Below are positions 1 through 5,920 of a DNA stretch of 12,521 nucleotides, one piece after another. The first letter of the stretch is position 1; each line of letters begins with the position of its first letter. A program made the position numbers and the translations under genes. The notes below the pieces were generated by a model that saw only the letters and a program-made list of their open reading frames with translations, was not told the DNA's origin and made no database searches. Origin of the DNA: Gallionellaceae bacterium (GTDB taxonomy: Bacteria; Pseudomonadota; Gammaproteobacteria; Burkholderiales; Gallionellaceae); NCBI GenBank assembly GCA_030690855.1, contig JAUYFR010000033.1:1-12521 (forward strand). The letters run 5' to 3'.

Positions 1-41
1 AAGAGTGATGTGCCACTTGGTATAGGAATATTGGGGAAAAC

Positions 42-78
42 GATTTTACGTTTTGAAGATTCGAATTATCGTAAAATC
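42..78 (-). terminator. Possible weak hairpin downstream of tRNA-Arg
   Basis: The 9-nt arms GATTTTACG (42-50) and CGTAAAATC (70-78) are perfect inverted repeats around a 19-nt loop. On the minus strand the hairpin lies about 20 nt beyond the tRNA 3' end and is followed by a short GTTTT. The stem is AT-rich and the loop long, so it would be a poor intrinsic terminator. Nothing else recognisable is seen in bases 1-97. Confidence 0.25.
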
Positions 79-97
79 ACGCTAACTCATTGATTTT

Positions 98-174
98 TGG
101 TGCGCTCGGCGGGATTCGAACCCACCACCTCAGCCTTCGGAGGGCTGCACTCTATCCAAATGAGCTACGAGCGC
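98..174 (-). tRNA. tRNA-Arg (anticodon CCG)
   Basis: Read on the minus strand, the sequence folds into a complete cloverleaf. The acceptor stem GCGCTCG pairs with CGAGCGC, the discriminator base is A, and the CCA end is encoded (98-100 as TGG on the plus strand). The anticodon arm has stem CAGCC/GGCTG and the 7-nt loop CTCCGAA, giving anticodon CCG, which decodes the arginine codon CGG. The T arm contains GGTTCGAATCC. The gene is single and divergent from the CoA-binding protein gene. No attachment-site duplication or integrase is seen beside it in this window. Confidence 0.96.
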
Positions 175-181
175 GTAATGC

Positions 182-193
182 GTGCGCAGTATA
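182..193 (-). promoter_or_regulatory. -10 element and GC-rich discriminator of the tRNA promoter
   Basis: On the minus strand TATACT (193-188) matches the sigma-70 -10 consensus at five of six positions. It is followed by GCGCAC, a GC-rich discriminator typical of stringently controlled stable-RNA promoters. The tRNA begins 13 nt past the -10, so the 5' leader would be very short. No good -35 sits at the ideal distance: TTGATA (213-208) is only 14 nt away, and the hexamer at 17 nt is poor. Confidence 0.5.
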
Positions 194-251
194 GCTTTTT
201 TCTCTCTTATCAACTTCGCGAAATTAAGCAATCAATGCTATCTTTCGTGCC

Positions 252-671
252 ATGAATTTTTCTAATCCTTCATCTGAAAACATCTGCCAACTCCTGCGTG
301 ATACGCGCAGTATCGCAGTCGTTGGCTTGTCTCCTCAGCCCAACCGACCTAGTTTTCAAGTGGCTAAAGCGATGCAGGGCTTTGGCTTTCGCATCATTCC
401 TGTGCGACCACTCGTTACAGAGGTATTAGGTGAAAAAGCTTATGCCGATTTAGTAAGTCTTCCCGAGCTTCCCGATCTAGTAGACGTGTTTCGCGCCTCT
501 GAACATGTACCTGAGATTGTGGTGGCGTGTATCAAGCTGGGCATTAAGAATCTTTGGCTGCAAGATGGCGTAGTGCATGAAGAGTCCGCCTTGCTTGCGC
601 AGCAGGCTGGCATCACCGTAATCATGGATCGCTGTATTTTTCGTGACTACACGCAGTTGTGCCAGCCTTGA
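252..671 (+). CDS. CoA-binding domain protein (YccU-like)
   Basis: A 139-residue single-domain protein of the CoA_binding_2 (YccU-like) family with a Rossmann-type fold. Visible marks are the glycine-turn strand IAVVGLS (21-27), the SFQVAKAMQ helix, VDVFR (77-81), WLQDGVVHEE (102-111) and the closing MDRC (125-128). All of these are typical of the family. Related domains bind CoA in acyl-CoA synthetase subunits, but the cellular role of the stand-alone proteins is not settled. The length agrees with family members and the reading starts just before the first strand. The ribosome binding site is weak. It lies 48 nt before dapF and could be co-transcribed with it, although a -10-like box lies between them. 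Confidence 0.85.
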   Translation: MNFSNPSSENICQLLRDTRSIAVVGLSPQPNRPSFQVAKAMQGFGFRIIPVRPLVTEVLGEKAYADLVSLPELPDLVDVFRASEHVPEIVVACIKLGIKNLWLQDGVVHEESALLAQQAGITVIMDRCIFRDYTQLCQP

Positions 672-682
672 ACAGTTGAACG

Positions 683-688
683 TATAAT
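683..688 (+). promoter_or_regulatory. Candidate -10 box upstream of dapF
   Basis: TATAAT is a perfect -10 hexamer in the 48-nt gap before dapF and would start transcription near 695. No convincing -35 lies 16-18 nt upstream; TTGTGC at 657-662 has a 20-nt spacer. There is also no TG for an extended -10. This could be an internal promoter for the dapF-xerC cluster or chance. Confidence 0.35.
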
Positions 689-719
689 TGCCAACGATTT
701 TCATCACCGTCCATTTGAG

Positions 720-1550
720 ATGATTCTAAAATTTACCAAAATGCATGGCGCTGGTAACGATTTCGTCGTGATTGACGGCGTGCGTCAACAGGTTCATCTC
801 ACGCCTGAACAATTGCGCTTTATCGCCGATCGTCATTTTGGAATTGGTTGCGATCAAATTTTATTAGTCGAAAAGTGTCAGAATCCTGCCGTCGATTTCC
901 GTTACCGCATTTTTAATGCAGATGGCGGCGAGGTCGAGCAATGCGGCAACGGCGCGCGGTGCTTTGTACGCTTTGTGCATGATAAAAAGCTCACTTCTAA
1001 ACGTGCAATTGTGGTTGAAACCAAAAGCGGCTTAATCTCTCCACGTTTAGCAGATGATGGCCGTGTCACGGTTGACATGAGCGCTCCCATTTTTGAACCT
1101 GCTCGCATTCCATTTGAGAGTGACACTGACGCCTCTGTACAAACACTCGACATTAGTGGCGCGACTATTGAAATTGGTGCGGTATCGATGGGTAATCCGC
1201 ACGCTGTACAAGTTGTTGCAGATGTCGAAACAGCGCCTGTAAATATACAGGGGCCGCTGATTGAAAACCACCCGCGCTTTCCTAAACGAGTGAACGCCGG
1301 TTTTATGCAGATCATAGATCGTAGCCACATTAAGTTGCGCGTGTTTGAACGCGGCGCGGGTGAGACTTTATCTTGCGGTACGGGTGCTTGTGCCGCTGTA
1401 GTCTCTGGCATTCGTCGTGGCCTGCTGGACGAAACCGTGCATGTCGCAACACGTGGTGGAAACTTAACGATCTCTTGGGCAGGTGAGCACAACTCTGTAT
1501 TAATGACAGGCCCGGCAATTAGTGTATTTGATGGTGAAATTAATTTATAA
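720..1550 (+). CDS. dapF: Diaminopimelate epimerase
   Basis: Cytosolic enzyme that converts LL-2,6-diaminopimelate to the meso form. This is the penultimate step of lysine synthesis and supplies the peptidoglycan cross-linking residue. At 276 residues it has the normal DapF length. The N-terminal signature MHGAGNDFVVIDG (8-20) is present. The two catalytic cysteines of the PLP-independent racemase mechanism sit in NADGGEVEQCGNGARC (Cys75) and GAGETLSCGTGACAA (Cys219). NPHAV (159-163) is also conserved. The ATG at 720 opens directly into the conserved MILKFTKMHGAGNDF start. A good Shine-Dalgarno is not evident. The DUF484 gene starts 9 nt after the stop, so this is the head of a dapF-DUF484-xerC-rlmI cluster, an arrangement whose first three genes are common in proteobacteria. 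Confidence 0.98.
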   Translation: MILKFTKMHGAGNDFVVIDGVRQQVHLTPEQLRFIADRHFGIGCDQILLVEKCQNPAVDFRYRIFNADGGEVEQCGNGARCFVRFVHDKKLTSKRAIVVETKSGLISPRLADDGRVTVDMSAPIFEPARIPFESDTDASVQTLDISGATIEIGAVSMGNPHAVQVVADVETAPVNIQGPLIENHPRFPKRVNAGFMQIIDRSHIKLRVFERGAGETLSCGTGACAAVVSGIRRGLLDETVHVATRGGNLTISWAGEHNSVLMTGPAISVFDGEINL

Positions 1551-1559
1551 AAGGCAAAC

Positions 1560-2180
1560 ATGAAAGCTGAAGACGTCGCACATTATTTACAAAGTAATCC
1601 CGATTTTTTTGAAACTTATGCGCAATTGTTGTCTGAAGTTGTGATTCCGCATCCCTACGGTGGGCGCACAATTTCGCTTAGCGAACGACAAATGCTAACG
1701 CTACGCGAGCGCGTCAAAGATTTAGAAAAAAAATTACACGAGTTGCTGGAGTACGCCAAAGAAAATGATGGCTTACAAGACAAGCTCCATCAGTTCACTT
1801 TAGCTTTGTTTAATGCACACGACTTACAAACACTGCAAAGCGTAACGCTGCGTAACCTACGCGATATTTTCTCCGTACCCCATGCCGCAATTCACCTATG
1901 GAAAGAACACCCACCGAGTGTTGAAGTGTTAGCCTTCGCCGATCAGAATCTCACACCCGTGTGTGGACACCAAGCTGTTTTGGACACCGCAACATGGTTC
2001 GGTGAAATGGGTACACATTTGCGCTCTTTCGCTTACCTACCACTTCGTGGGGGCAATCAAACTATTGGCATGCTAATCATTGCCAGCGAAGATGAACAAC
2101 GCTTCTACCCAGAAATGGGTACGGTAATCTTGCAGCGCATCGCTGATTTCGTCAGTGCCTCTTTACGTCAACATCTCTAA
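1560..2180 (+). CDS. DUF484 family protein (GAF-like)
   Basis: A 206-residue protein of the DUF484 family, which is regularly found between dapF and xerC. The N-terminal part, MKAEDVAHYLQSNPDFFE, is the family hallmark. It is followed by an SLSERQMLTLRERVKDLEKKLHELLEYAKEN stretch that should form a coiled coil (about residues 40-70). The C-terminal half (about 75-200) has the strand and helix pattern of a GAF-like domain, with MLIIASEDEQRFYPEMGTVILQRIADFVSASL near the end. The function is unknown; a ligand-sensing or scaffolding role linked to XerC is inference from neighbourhood only. A purine-rich AAAGG lies before the ATG. The stop codon shares one base with the xerC start (TAATG), so the two are probably translationally coupled. 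Confidence 0.88.
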   Translation: MKAEDVAHYLQSNPDFFETYAQLLSEVVIPHPYGGRTISLSERQMLTLRERVKDLEKKLHELLEYAKENDGLQDKLHQFTLALFNAHDLQTLQSVTLRNLRDIFSVPHAAIHLWKEHPPSVEVLAFADQNLTPVCGHQAVLDTATWFGEMGTHLRSFAYLPLRGGNQTIGMLIIASEDEQRFYPEMGTVILQRIADFVSASLRQHL

Positions 2181-3082
2181 TGACTGCAGGCAGCATTTCA
2201 AACGCTGATTTGCTGCAAGGCTATCTCGCCTACTTAAACAACGAACGCAACTACTCTCCGTTAACTGCAGAAAACTATGCGCGTGACATTCGTCGTTTAT
2301 TTTCATTGGCTGCCACCACCCCGCTTCCAGACCTTAAATGCCATCATATTCGCCGCTACATTGCGCAGCTACATAGTGGTGGCCTGAGTGGTCGCTCTTT
2401 GGCCCGCATTCTTTCCGCATGGCGAGGGCTGTATTCTTATTTAATGCGCGACCATCATTGCAGCGTTAATCCTTGTATTGGCTTGCGCGCTCCTAAGTCA
2501 CCTAAATCATTGCCGCACGCACTCTCTCCCGACGATGCCGTGAGACTGATGGATATTTCTGTCGAGGCTCCTTTCGATATTCGCGATAAAGCGATGTTCG
2601 AGTTGCTCTACTCTTCCGGCTTACGTTTGGCAGAACTTGTTGGCCTTGATCCAATTGATCTTATTCTCGACGATGGGACTGTACGAGTTACTGGCAAAGG
2701 CAAAAAAACCCGCATCGTGCCGCTTGGAAGTCATGCAATCACCGCGCTACAAGCATGGGCCACTGTTCGTGAACAAATAGCACAGCCGGATGAAACCGCT
2801 TTGTTCGTGGGCAAAAAAGGCACGCGTATTTCTCCGCGCACGGTACAGCACCATTTGCGTCAATGGGGTATAAAGCAAGGCATCTCGACAGGTGTGCATC
2901 CCCATTTACTACGCCATTCTTTTGCTACTCATGTACTTCAGTCTTCCGGTGATTTACGTGCAGTGCAGGAAATGTTGGGACACGCCAGTATCTCCACCAC
3001 ACAGGTTTATACCCACCTCGACTTTCAATATCTTTCCAAAATTTACGATGGAGCGCACCCACGCGCCAAGAAAAAATCATGA
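2180..3082 (+). CDS. xerC: Tyrosine recombinase XerC
   Basis: Site-specific tyrosine recombinase that acts with XerD at dif to resolve chromosome dimers. It is 300 residues long, as expected. The SAM-like N-terminal core-binding domain spans about 8-92 and the catalytic domain about 112-290. All six catalytic residues are in place: Arg149 (SSGLR), Lys173 (TGKGKK), His242 and Arg245 (HPHLLRHSFATH), His268 (LGHAS) and the nucleophile Tyr277 (TTQVYTH). The dapF-DUF484 context separates XerC from XerD and from mobile-element integrases. The start overlaps the DUF484 stop by one base, and the stop overlaps the next ATG by four bases (ATGA). No dif-like 28-mer is seen in the window. Confidence 0.96.
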   Translation: MTAGSISNADLLQGYLAYLNNERNYSPLTAENYARDIRRLFSLAATTPLPDLKCHHIRRYIAQLHSGGLSGRSLARILSAWRGLYSYLMRDHHCSVNPCIGLRAPKSPKSLPHALSPDDAVRLMDISVEAPFDIRDKAMFELLYSSGLRLAELVGLDPIDLILDDGTVRVTGKGKKTRIVPLGSHAITALQAWATVREQIAQPDETALFVGKKGTRISPRTVQHHLRQWGIKQGISTGVHPHLLRHSFATHVLQSSGDLRAVQEMLGHASISTTQVYTHLDFQYLSKIYDGAHPRAKKKS

Positions 3083-4413
3083 CTAACACTAAACCTAAAG
3101 CCCACTCCACTCCGCATCGCAGCTCACAAGGTGGGCGCGATTTTCGTAAACGCACCCAACGTCATCAATCACAAGCAACAACACCCCGCGAAACGACAAA
3201 AGCTGAAGTTGGCTCGGCCTCAGCTCAACCAGCTATTTTTCTACATGAGGGTCGTGAAAAATCATTATTGCGCCACCACCCTTGGATATTTTCTGGCGCG
3301 GTCGCGCGCATTGATGGCGCACCTAGCAACGGTGACACCGTTCCTATCAAAGATGCACAAGGTAATTTTGTTGCTTGGGCAGCCTACAACGCCGCCTCTC
3401 AAATCACTGCTCGCGTTTGGTCTTGGCAAGAGTCTGAGGCCATTGATGCGGATTTTTTCCAACGCCGCATCTCTGCTGCTTTAACCACTCGTTTTCAGCT
3501 CGGCTTAAATCAAGACAGCAACGGCATGCGTCTTATTCATGCAGAATCTGATGGCTTGCCCGGCTTGGTGGTTGATCAGTACATGGATGTGTTGGTGATG
3601 CAAATCAGCAGCGCCGGCGTCGAACATTGGCGCGACACCATTGCCAATATTCTGCAAGCACTCTGTCACCCCGTTTGTATTTATGAGCGCTCAGATTCTG
3701 ATTCGCGCACCCTTGAAGGCTTAGAAATTCGCAACGGGATTTTACGCGGCGCGCTTCCCCCCGCTACTGTTGTGAATGAACATGGCCTGCGTTTTGCAGT
3801 TGATGTCGCAGCAGGACAAAAAACCGGCTTTTATCTTGATCAACGGGATAACCGCGAATTGACTGGCAACATGGCTGAAGGTAAGTCAGTACTTAATTGC
3901 TTTTGCTACACCGGCGGCTTTTCACTCTATGCGCTACGCGGCGGGGCAACTTCGGTACTATCGATTGACGCTTCACAAGAAGCGCTTGAGCTGGCACAGA
4001 GCAATATCACGCTGAATGGACTCGACGCCTCGCGTGCCGAGTGGTTGTGTGATGACGTGTTTTTAGCACTTCGAAAACTGCGCGATCAAAACAAAAAGTT
4101 TGATCTGATTATTCTCGACCCGCCGAAATTTGCCCCCACCGCTGCCTTTGCAGAAAAGGCCGCGCGTGGTTACAAAGACATCAATCTGCTCGGTTTTAAA
4201 CTCCTTAATCCTGGCGGCTTACTCTTTACCTATTCTTGCTCTGGCGGCATTAACGATGAGTTGTTTCAAAAAATTATTGCTGGGGCGGCATTAGATGCGG
4301 GGGTTGATGCGCAGATTGTGCGCAAACTACATGCAACACCGGATCATCCGGTGTTGCTGAGTTTTCCTGAAGGGGCCTACTTGAAGGGGTTACTGCTAAA
4401 ACTTAAAAACTAA
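3079..4413 (+). CDS. rlmI: 23S rRNA (cytosine-5) methyltransferase, RlmI-type
   Basis: SAM-dependent methyltransferase of the RlmI family, which makes m5C at position 1962 (E. coli numbering) of 23S rRNA. After a basic, low-complexity N-terminal tail (1-50, rich in T, S, Q, R, K, H) comes a PUA domain (about 52-118, starting IFLHEGREKSLLRHHPWIFSG). A linker and the Rossmann methyltransferase domain follow. Key motifs are GQKTGFYLDQR (246-256), the SAM-binding NCFCYTGGF (273-281), DPPKFAP (347-353) and TYSCSGG with the expected catalytic Cys387. At 444 residues it is longer than the usual ~396; the tail explains the difference. There is no other Met before the PUA domain, so the ATGA-overlapped start is kept. 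Coupling to xerC implies co-expression. The specificity is inferred from family, not proven. Confidence 0.9.
   Translation: MTNTKPKAHSTPHRSSQGGRDFRKRTQRHQSQATTPRETTKAEVGSASAQPAIFLHEGREKSLLRHHPWIFSGAVARIDGAPSNGDTVPIKDAQGNFVAWAAYNAASQITARVWSWQESEAIDADFFQRRISAALTTRFQLGLNQDSNGMRLIHAESDGLPGLVVDQYMDVLVMQISSAGVEHWRDTIANILQALCHPVCIYERSDSDSRTLEGLEIRNGILRGALPPATVVNEHGLRFAVDVAAGQKTGFYLDQRDNRELTGNMAEGKSVLNCFCYTGGFSLYALRGGATSVLSIDASQEALELAQSNITLNGLDASRAEWLCDDVFLALRKLRDQNKKFDLIILDPPKFAPTAAFAEKAARGYKDINLLGFKLLNPGGLLFTYSCSGGINDELFQKIIAGAALDAGVDAQIVRKLHATPDHPVLLSFPEGAYLKGLLLKLKN
4333..4357. repeat. Perfect 12-bp inverted repeat inside rlmI
   Basis: GCAACACCGGAT and ATCCGGTGTTGC are perfect reverse complements separated by one C. 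They form a hairpin of 11 bp with a TCA loop near the 3' end of the methyltransferase gene, over codons for about residues 419-427 (ATPDHPVLL). It lies in coding sequence and is not followed by a T tract, so it is not an intrinsic terminator. Confidence 0.6.
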
Positions 4414-4423
4414 CACAACTGAA

Positions 4424-4819
4424 TTACATTTTGATGGTTTCGAGCCCGGCTTTTTCCCATGCGTTCGTTCCACCGCTCACGTTATTTACGTTAGTGTAGC
4501 CAGCCCCTTGCAACATAGAGACTGCCTTGGCTGAACGATTTCCCGAGCGACAAATCACCACCACCGGCTTATCTTTGTAGGTTTCGATTTCTTTAAGCCG
4601 ATCACCTAATTGCCCCAGTGGGATCAACTGCGCATTAACCGCGTGTACGGCTTTGTATTCCTCTGGCTCACGCACATCCAACAACAACGCACCTTGTTGA
4701 TTCATACTTTGTGCAGCCTTCACATCAACAGCAGGAACGCTCATCATCTGCCATTGCTGCGTGCCAAAAACCACACCGAGGATGATCGCGATTACCCAAT
4801 ATATTTTATTAGATTTCAT
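4424..4819 (-). CDS. Membrane-anchored rhodanese-like protein
   Basis: A 131-residue single-domain rhodanese (sulfurtransferase fold). An N-terminal hydrophobic segment (about 7-19, YWVIAIILGVVFG, after a Lys-containing start) should act as an uncleaved signal anchor and place the domain on the periplasmic side; the topology is inferred. The domain shows LLLDVREPEEY (45-55) and the active-site loop CRSGNRS with nucleophile Cys90, then VNNVSGGTNAWEKAG near the end. Such proteins move sulfane sulfur from thiosulfate or persulfide to an acceptor; the real substrate is unknown. It starts 9 nt after the stop of the upstream soluble rhodanese and has only a weak ribosome binding site, so it is probably the second gene of a two-gene operon. 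Its stop lies 10 nt from the convergent rlmI stop. Confidence 0.88.
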   Translation of the reverse strand: MKSNKIYWVIAIILGVVFGTQQWQMMSVPAVDVKAAQSMNQQGALLLDVREPEEYKAVHAVNAQLIPLGQLGDRLKEIETYKDKPVVVICRSGNRSAKAVSMLQGAGYTNVNNVSGGTNAWEKAGLETIKM

Positions 4820-4828
4820 GGTTGTTTC

Positions 4829-5164
4829 TTACGCTAATTGAAATGCAGGGAAGCCGCTTTGCGACCAAGCAATCATGCCGCCACGCAGGTTGTACACATT
4901 GGAAAAACCATTTTGTTGCAGGTACATACAGGCTTGCGCGGAGCGCGCACCACTACGACAAACGATCACCATCTTTTCTTCGCGAGAAAAATCTTGCACT
5001 TTCGCGGGTAGCGTTGCTAAGGGATGCGCCTCAGCCTTGGGCACAGTACCCATGGCAATTTCTTCCATCTGACGAACATCAATCACGCGCATCGCATGAT
5101 CTATTTCATTAACCCACTCGGAAAACTGTTTTGCATCCACTTCTTTGATCGAACTCGCAAACAT
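4829..5164 (-). CDS. Soluble rhodanese-like protein
   Basis: A 111-residue cytosolic single-domain rhodanese of the GlpE/PspE size class without a signal peptide. Visible motifs are MRVIDVRQMEEIAMGTVPKAEAHPL (about 25-49), the active-site loop CRSGARS with nucleophile Cys69, and YNLRGGMIAWSQSGFP (91-106). It should carry a persulfide on Cys69 during sulfur transfer; the donor and acceptor are not known. The start is well supported by AAGGAG (minus strand, 5177-5172) seven nt from the ATG. It is the first gene of the rhodanese pair, and its promoter region carries a strong palindrome at 5195-5214, which suggests a dedicated repressor. Confidence 0.9.
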   Translation of the reverse strand: MFASSIKEVDAKQFSEWVNEIDHAMRVIDVRQMEEIAMGTVPKAEAHPLATLPAKVQDFSREEKMVIVCRSGARSAQACMYLQQNGFSNVYNLRGGMIAWSQSGFPAFQLA

Positions 5165-5194
5165 AATGAAGCTCCTTAAAATTGAATGGCGCGC

Positions 5195-5214
5195 ATATTA
5201 GCATATTCTAATAT
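5195..5214 (-). promoter_or_regulatory. Near-perfect 20-bp palindrome, candidate operator of the rhodanese operon
   Basis: ATATTAG (5195-5201) and CTAATAT (5208-5214) are perfect inverted repeats. The six bases between them, CATATT, contain a central self-complementary ATAT, so 18 of 20 positions are symmetric. On the minus strand the site lies just downstream of TTGACA (5230-5225) and covers every reasonable -10 position (for example TATGCT at 5205-5200). This is the typical location of a repressor site. AT-rich palindromes over -10 regions are known for ArsR-family sulfur regulators of the BigR/YgaV type, which often control rhodanese genes. Assignment to that family is inference; no regulator gene is in the window. 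Confidence 0.6.
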
Positions 5215-5224
5215 TGTGACAAGC

Positions 5225-5230
5225 TGTCAA
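5225..5230 (-). promoter_or_regulatory. Consensus -35 of the rhodanese operon promoter
   Basis: Read on the minus strand, TTGACA is a perfect sigma-70 -35 hexamer. It is part of a small inverted repeat, TGACA-AGC-TGTCA (5217-5229). The best matching -10, TATGCT (5205-5200), lies 19 nt away; AATATG (5207-5202) has the ideal 17-nt spacing but matches poorly. The start site would lie near 5190, giving a leader of roughly 25 nt. Confidence 0.5.
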
Positions 5231-5312
5231 TGTACACACTCAATCGAGTGATTGTTTTGCACGCTCGTCTGATGCAAGATGCGCGCCAACTTTTACCTTT
5301 TCTATTTGCAAC

Positions 5313-5729
5313 ATGAACGAATACATTTTTTTCGACGTCCGCCTACAAACCAAGTTTGTCGAATTTGTTGAAGGGCGCGGCATTCCCTGCGAACTAAGCG
5401 ATGATCCACTGGGTTTCGTGGTGGCTATTCCCGAAGACATTGGCGACGAGCTGGAAGATGAAATTGAAGCACGCTATGACGAACTCGAACTGGAACAAAA
5501 AGAGTTGCTCTCACATGAAGCTGGCGGCTTTCAACAGCTCGCAGGAATCGCCTTCCACATGCCCGACGGCGAAGCACGCATGGTACCCGTGCCCACTGAG
5601 CTAGCGAATCGCCTACTTTCTGTCGCTAGCTTAGAAGAGATTCAAAAGCTCTTTGATTCGGTGGCGCATCACGCTTTAATTGAAGACCATCGCACGCTGT
5701 GCCAAGTGCTGCACGATGAAAATATATAA
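5313..5729 (+). CDS. Conserved-looking hypothetical protein, acidic
   Basis: A 138-residue protein that I cannot assign to a named family with confidence. It opens with MNEYIFFDVRLQTKFVEFV and then has a strongly acidic helical stretch, EDIGDELEDEIEARYDELELEQKELL (about 41-66). The C-terminal half contains a short beta-like segment (AGIAFHMPDGEARMVPVP, about 76-93) and a helix pair (ANRLLSVASLEEIQKLFDSVAHH, about 97-119). There is no signal peptide, membrane segment or metal-binding cluster, so it is probably cytosolic. It is divergent from the rhodanese operon, with a 148-nt gap, and convergent with the amidotransferase gene. The frame is open from a plain ATG to TAA with codon use like its neighbours, and I think it is real. 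A clear Shine-Dalgarno is not seen. Confidence 0.75.
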   Translation: MNEYIFFDVRLQTKFVEFVEGRGIPCELSDDPLGFVVAIPEDIGDELEDEIEARYDELELEQKELLSHEAGGFQQLAGIAFHMPDGEARMVPVPTELANRLLSVASLEEIQKLFDSVAHHALIEDHRTLCQVLHDENI

Positions 5730-5745
5730 CAACTTGATTTTATTG

Positions 5746-5767
5746 AGTATTTATGAATTTAAATACT
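5746..5767. terminator. AT-rich hairpin after the hypothetical gene
   Basis: AGTATTTA (5746-5753) and TAAATACT (5760-5767) form an 8-bp AT-rich stem with a 6-nt loop, 17 nt after the stop codon. Only two T residues follow directly, with ATTTTT further on. It is a weak candidate terminator for the rightward gene. Confidence 0.25.
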
Positions 5768-5803
5768 TTGGATTCAATTTTTCGCCACTTGGGGCATCGT
5801 GCT

Positions 5804-5881
5804 TTTTTGTAGGTCGGGATTTATCCCGACTGGGTTAGAAAATAAAAATAAAACGTCGGGATAAATCCCGACCTACAAAAA
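5804..5881. repeat. REP doublet (BIME-like), copy 1
   Basis: Two 27-nt arms (5804-5830 and 5855-5881) are perfect reverse complements around a 24-nt A-rich spacer. Each arm contains a small hairpin of its own, GTCGGGAT-TT-ATCCCGAC (5813-5830) and its inverted copy (5855-5872), bordered by GTAG (5809-5812) and CTAC (5873-5876). A GTAG tetranucleotide next to a short hairpin is the pattern recognised by REP-associated tyrosine transposases (RAYT/TnpA-REP). The element lies between convergent genes. The hairpins are followed by CTACAAAAA rather than a T tract on either strand, so they are not classical terminators. A second copy is at 10491-10558. Confidence 0.88.
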
Positions 5882-5920
5882 CTCAACCGCCCAATACCCA
5901 GCTACTTGCTTCGAGGTGCT

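Noticed and set aside
98..174. tRNA gene as an integration site of a genomic island
   Set aside because: There is no integrase, direct repeat of the tRNA 3' end, or change in gene content beside it.
902..1561. Long open frame antisense to dapF
   Set aside because: It is a shadow of a strongly supported dapF, with no recognisable protein motifs.
2180..3082. xerC as a mobile-element integrase
   Set aside because: It is embedded in the conserved dapF-DUF484-xerC cluster with 1-base coupling and has the normal XerC length and residues.
5804..5881. Bidirectional intrinsic terminator
   Set aside because: On either strand the hairpins are followed by CTACAAAAA, not a T tract. The GTAG borders and a second copy fit a REP doublet better, though some termination effect remains possible.
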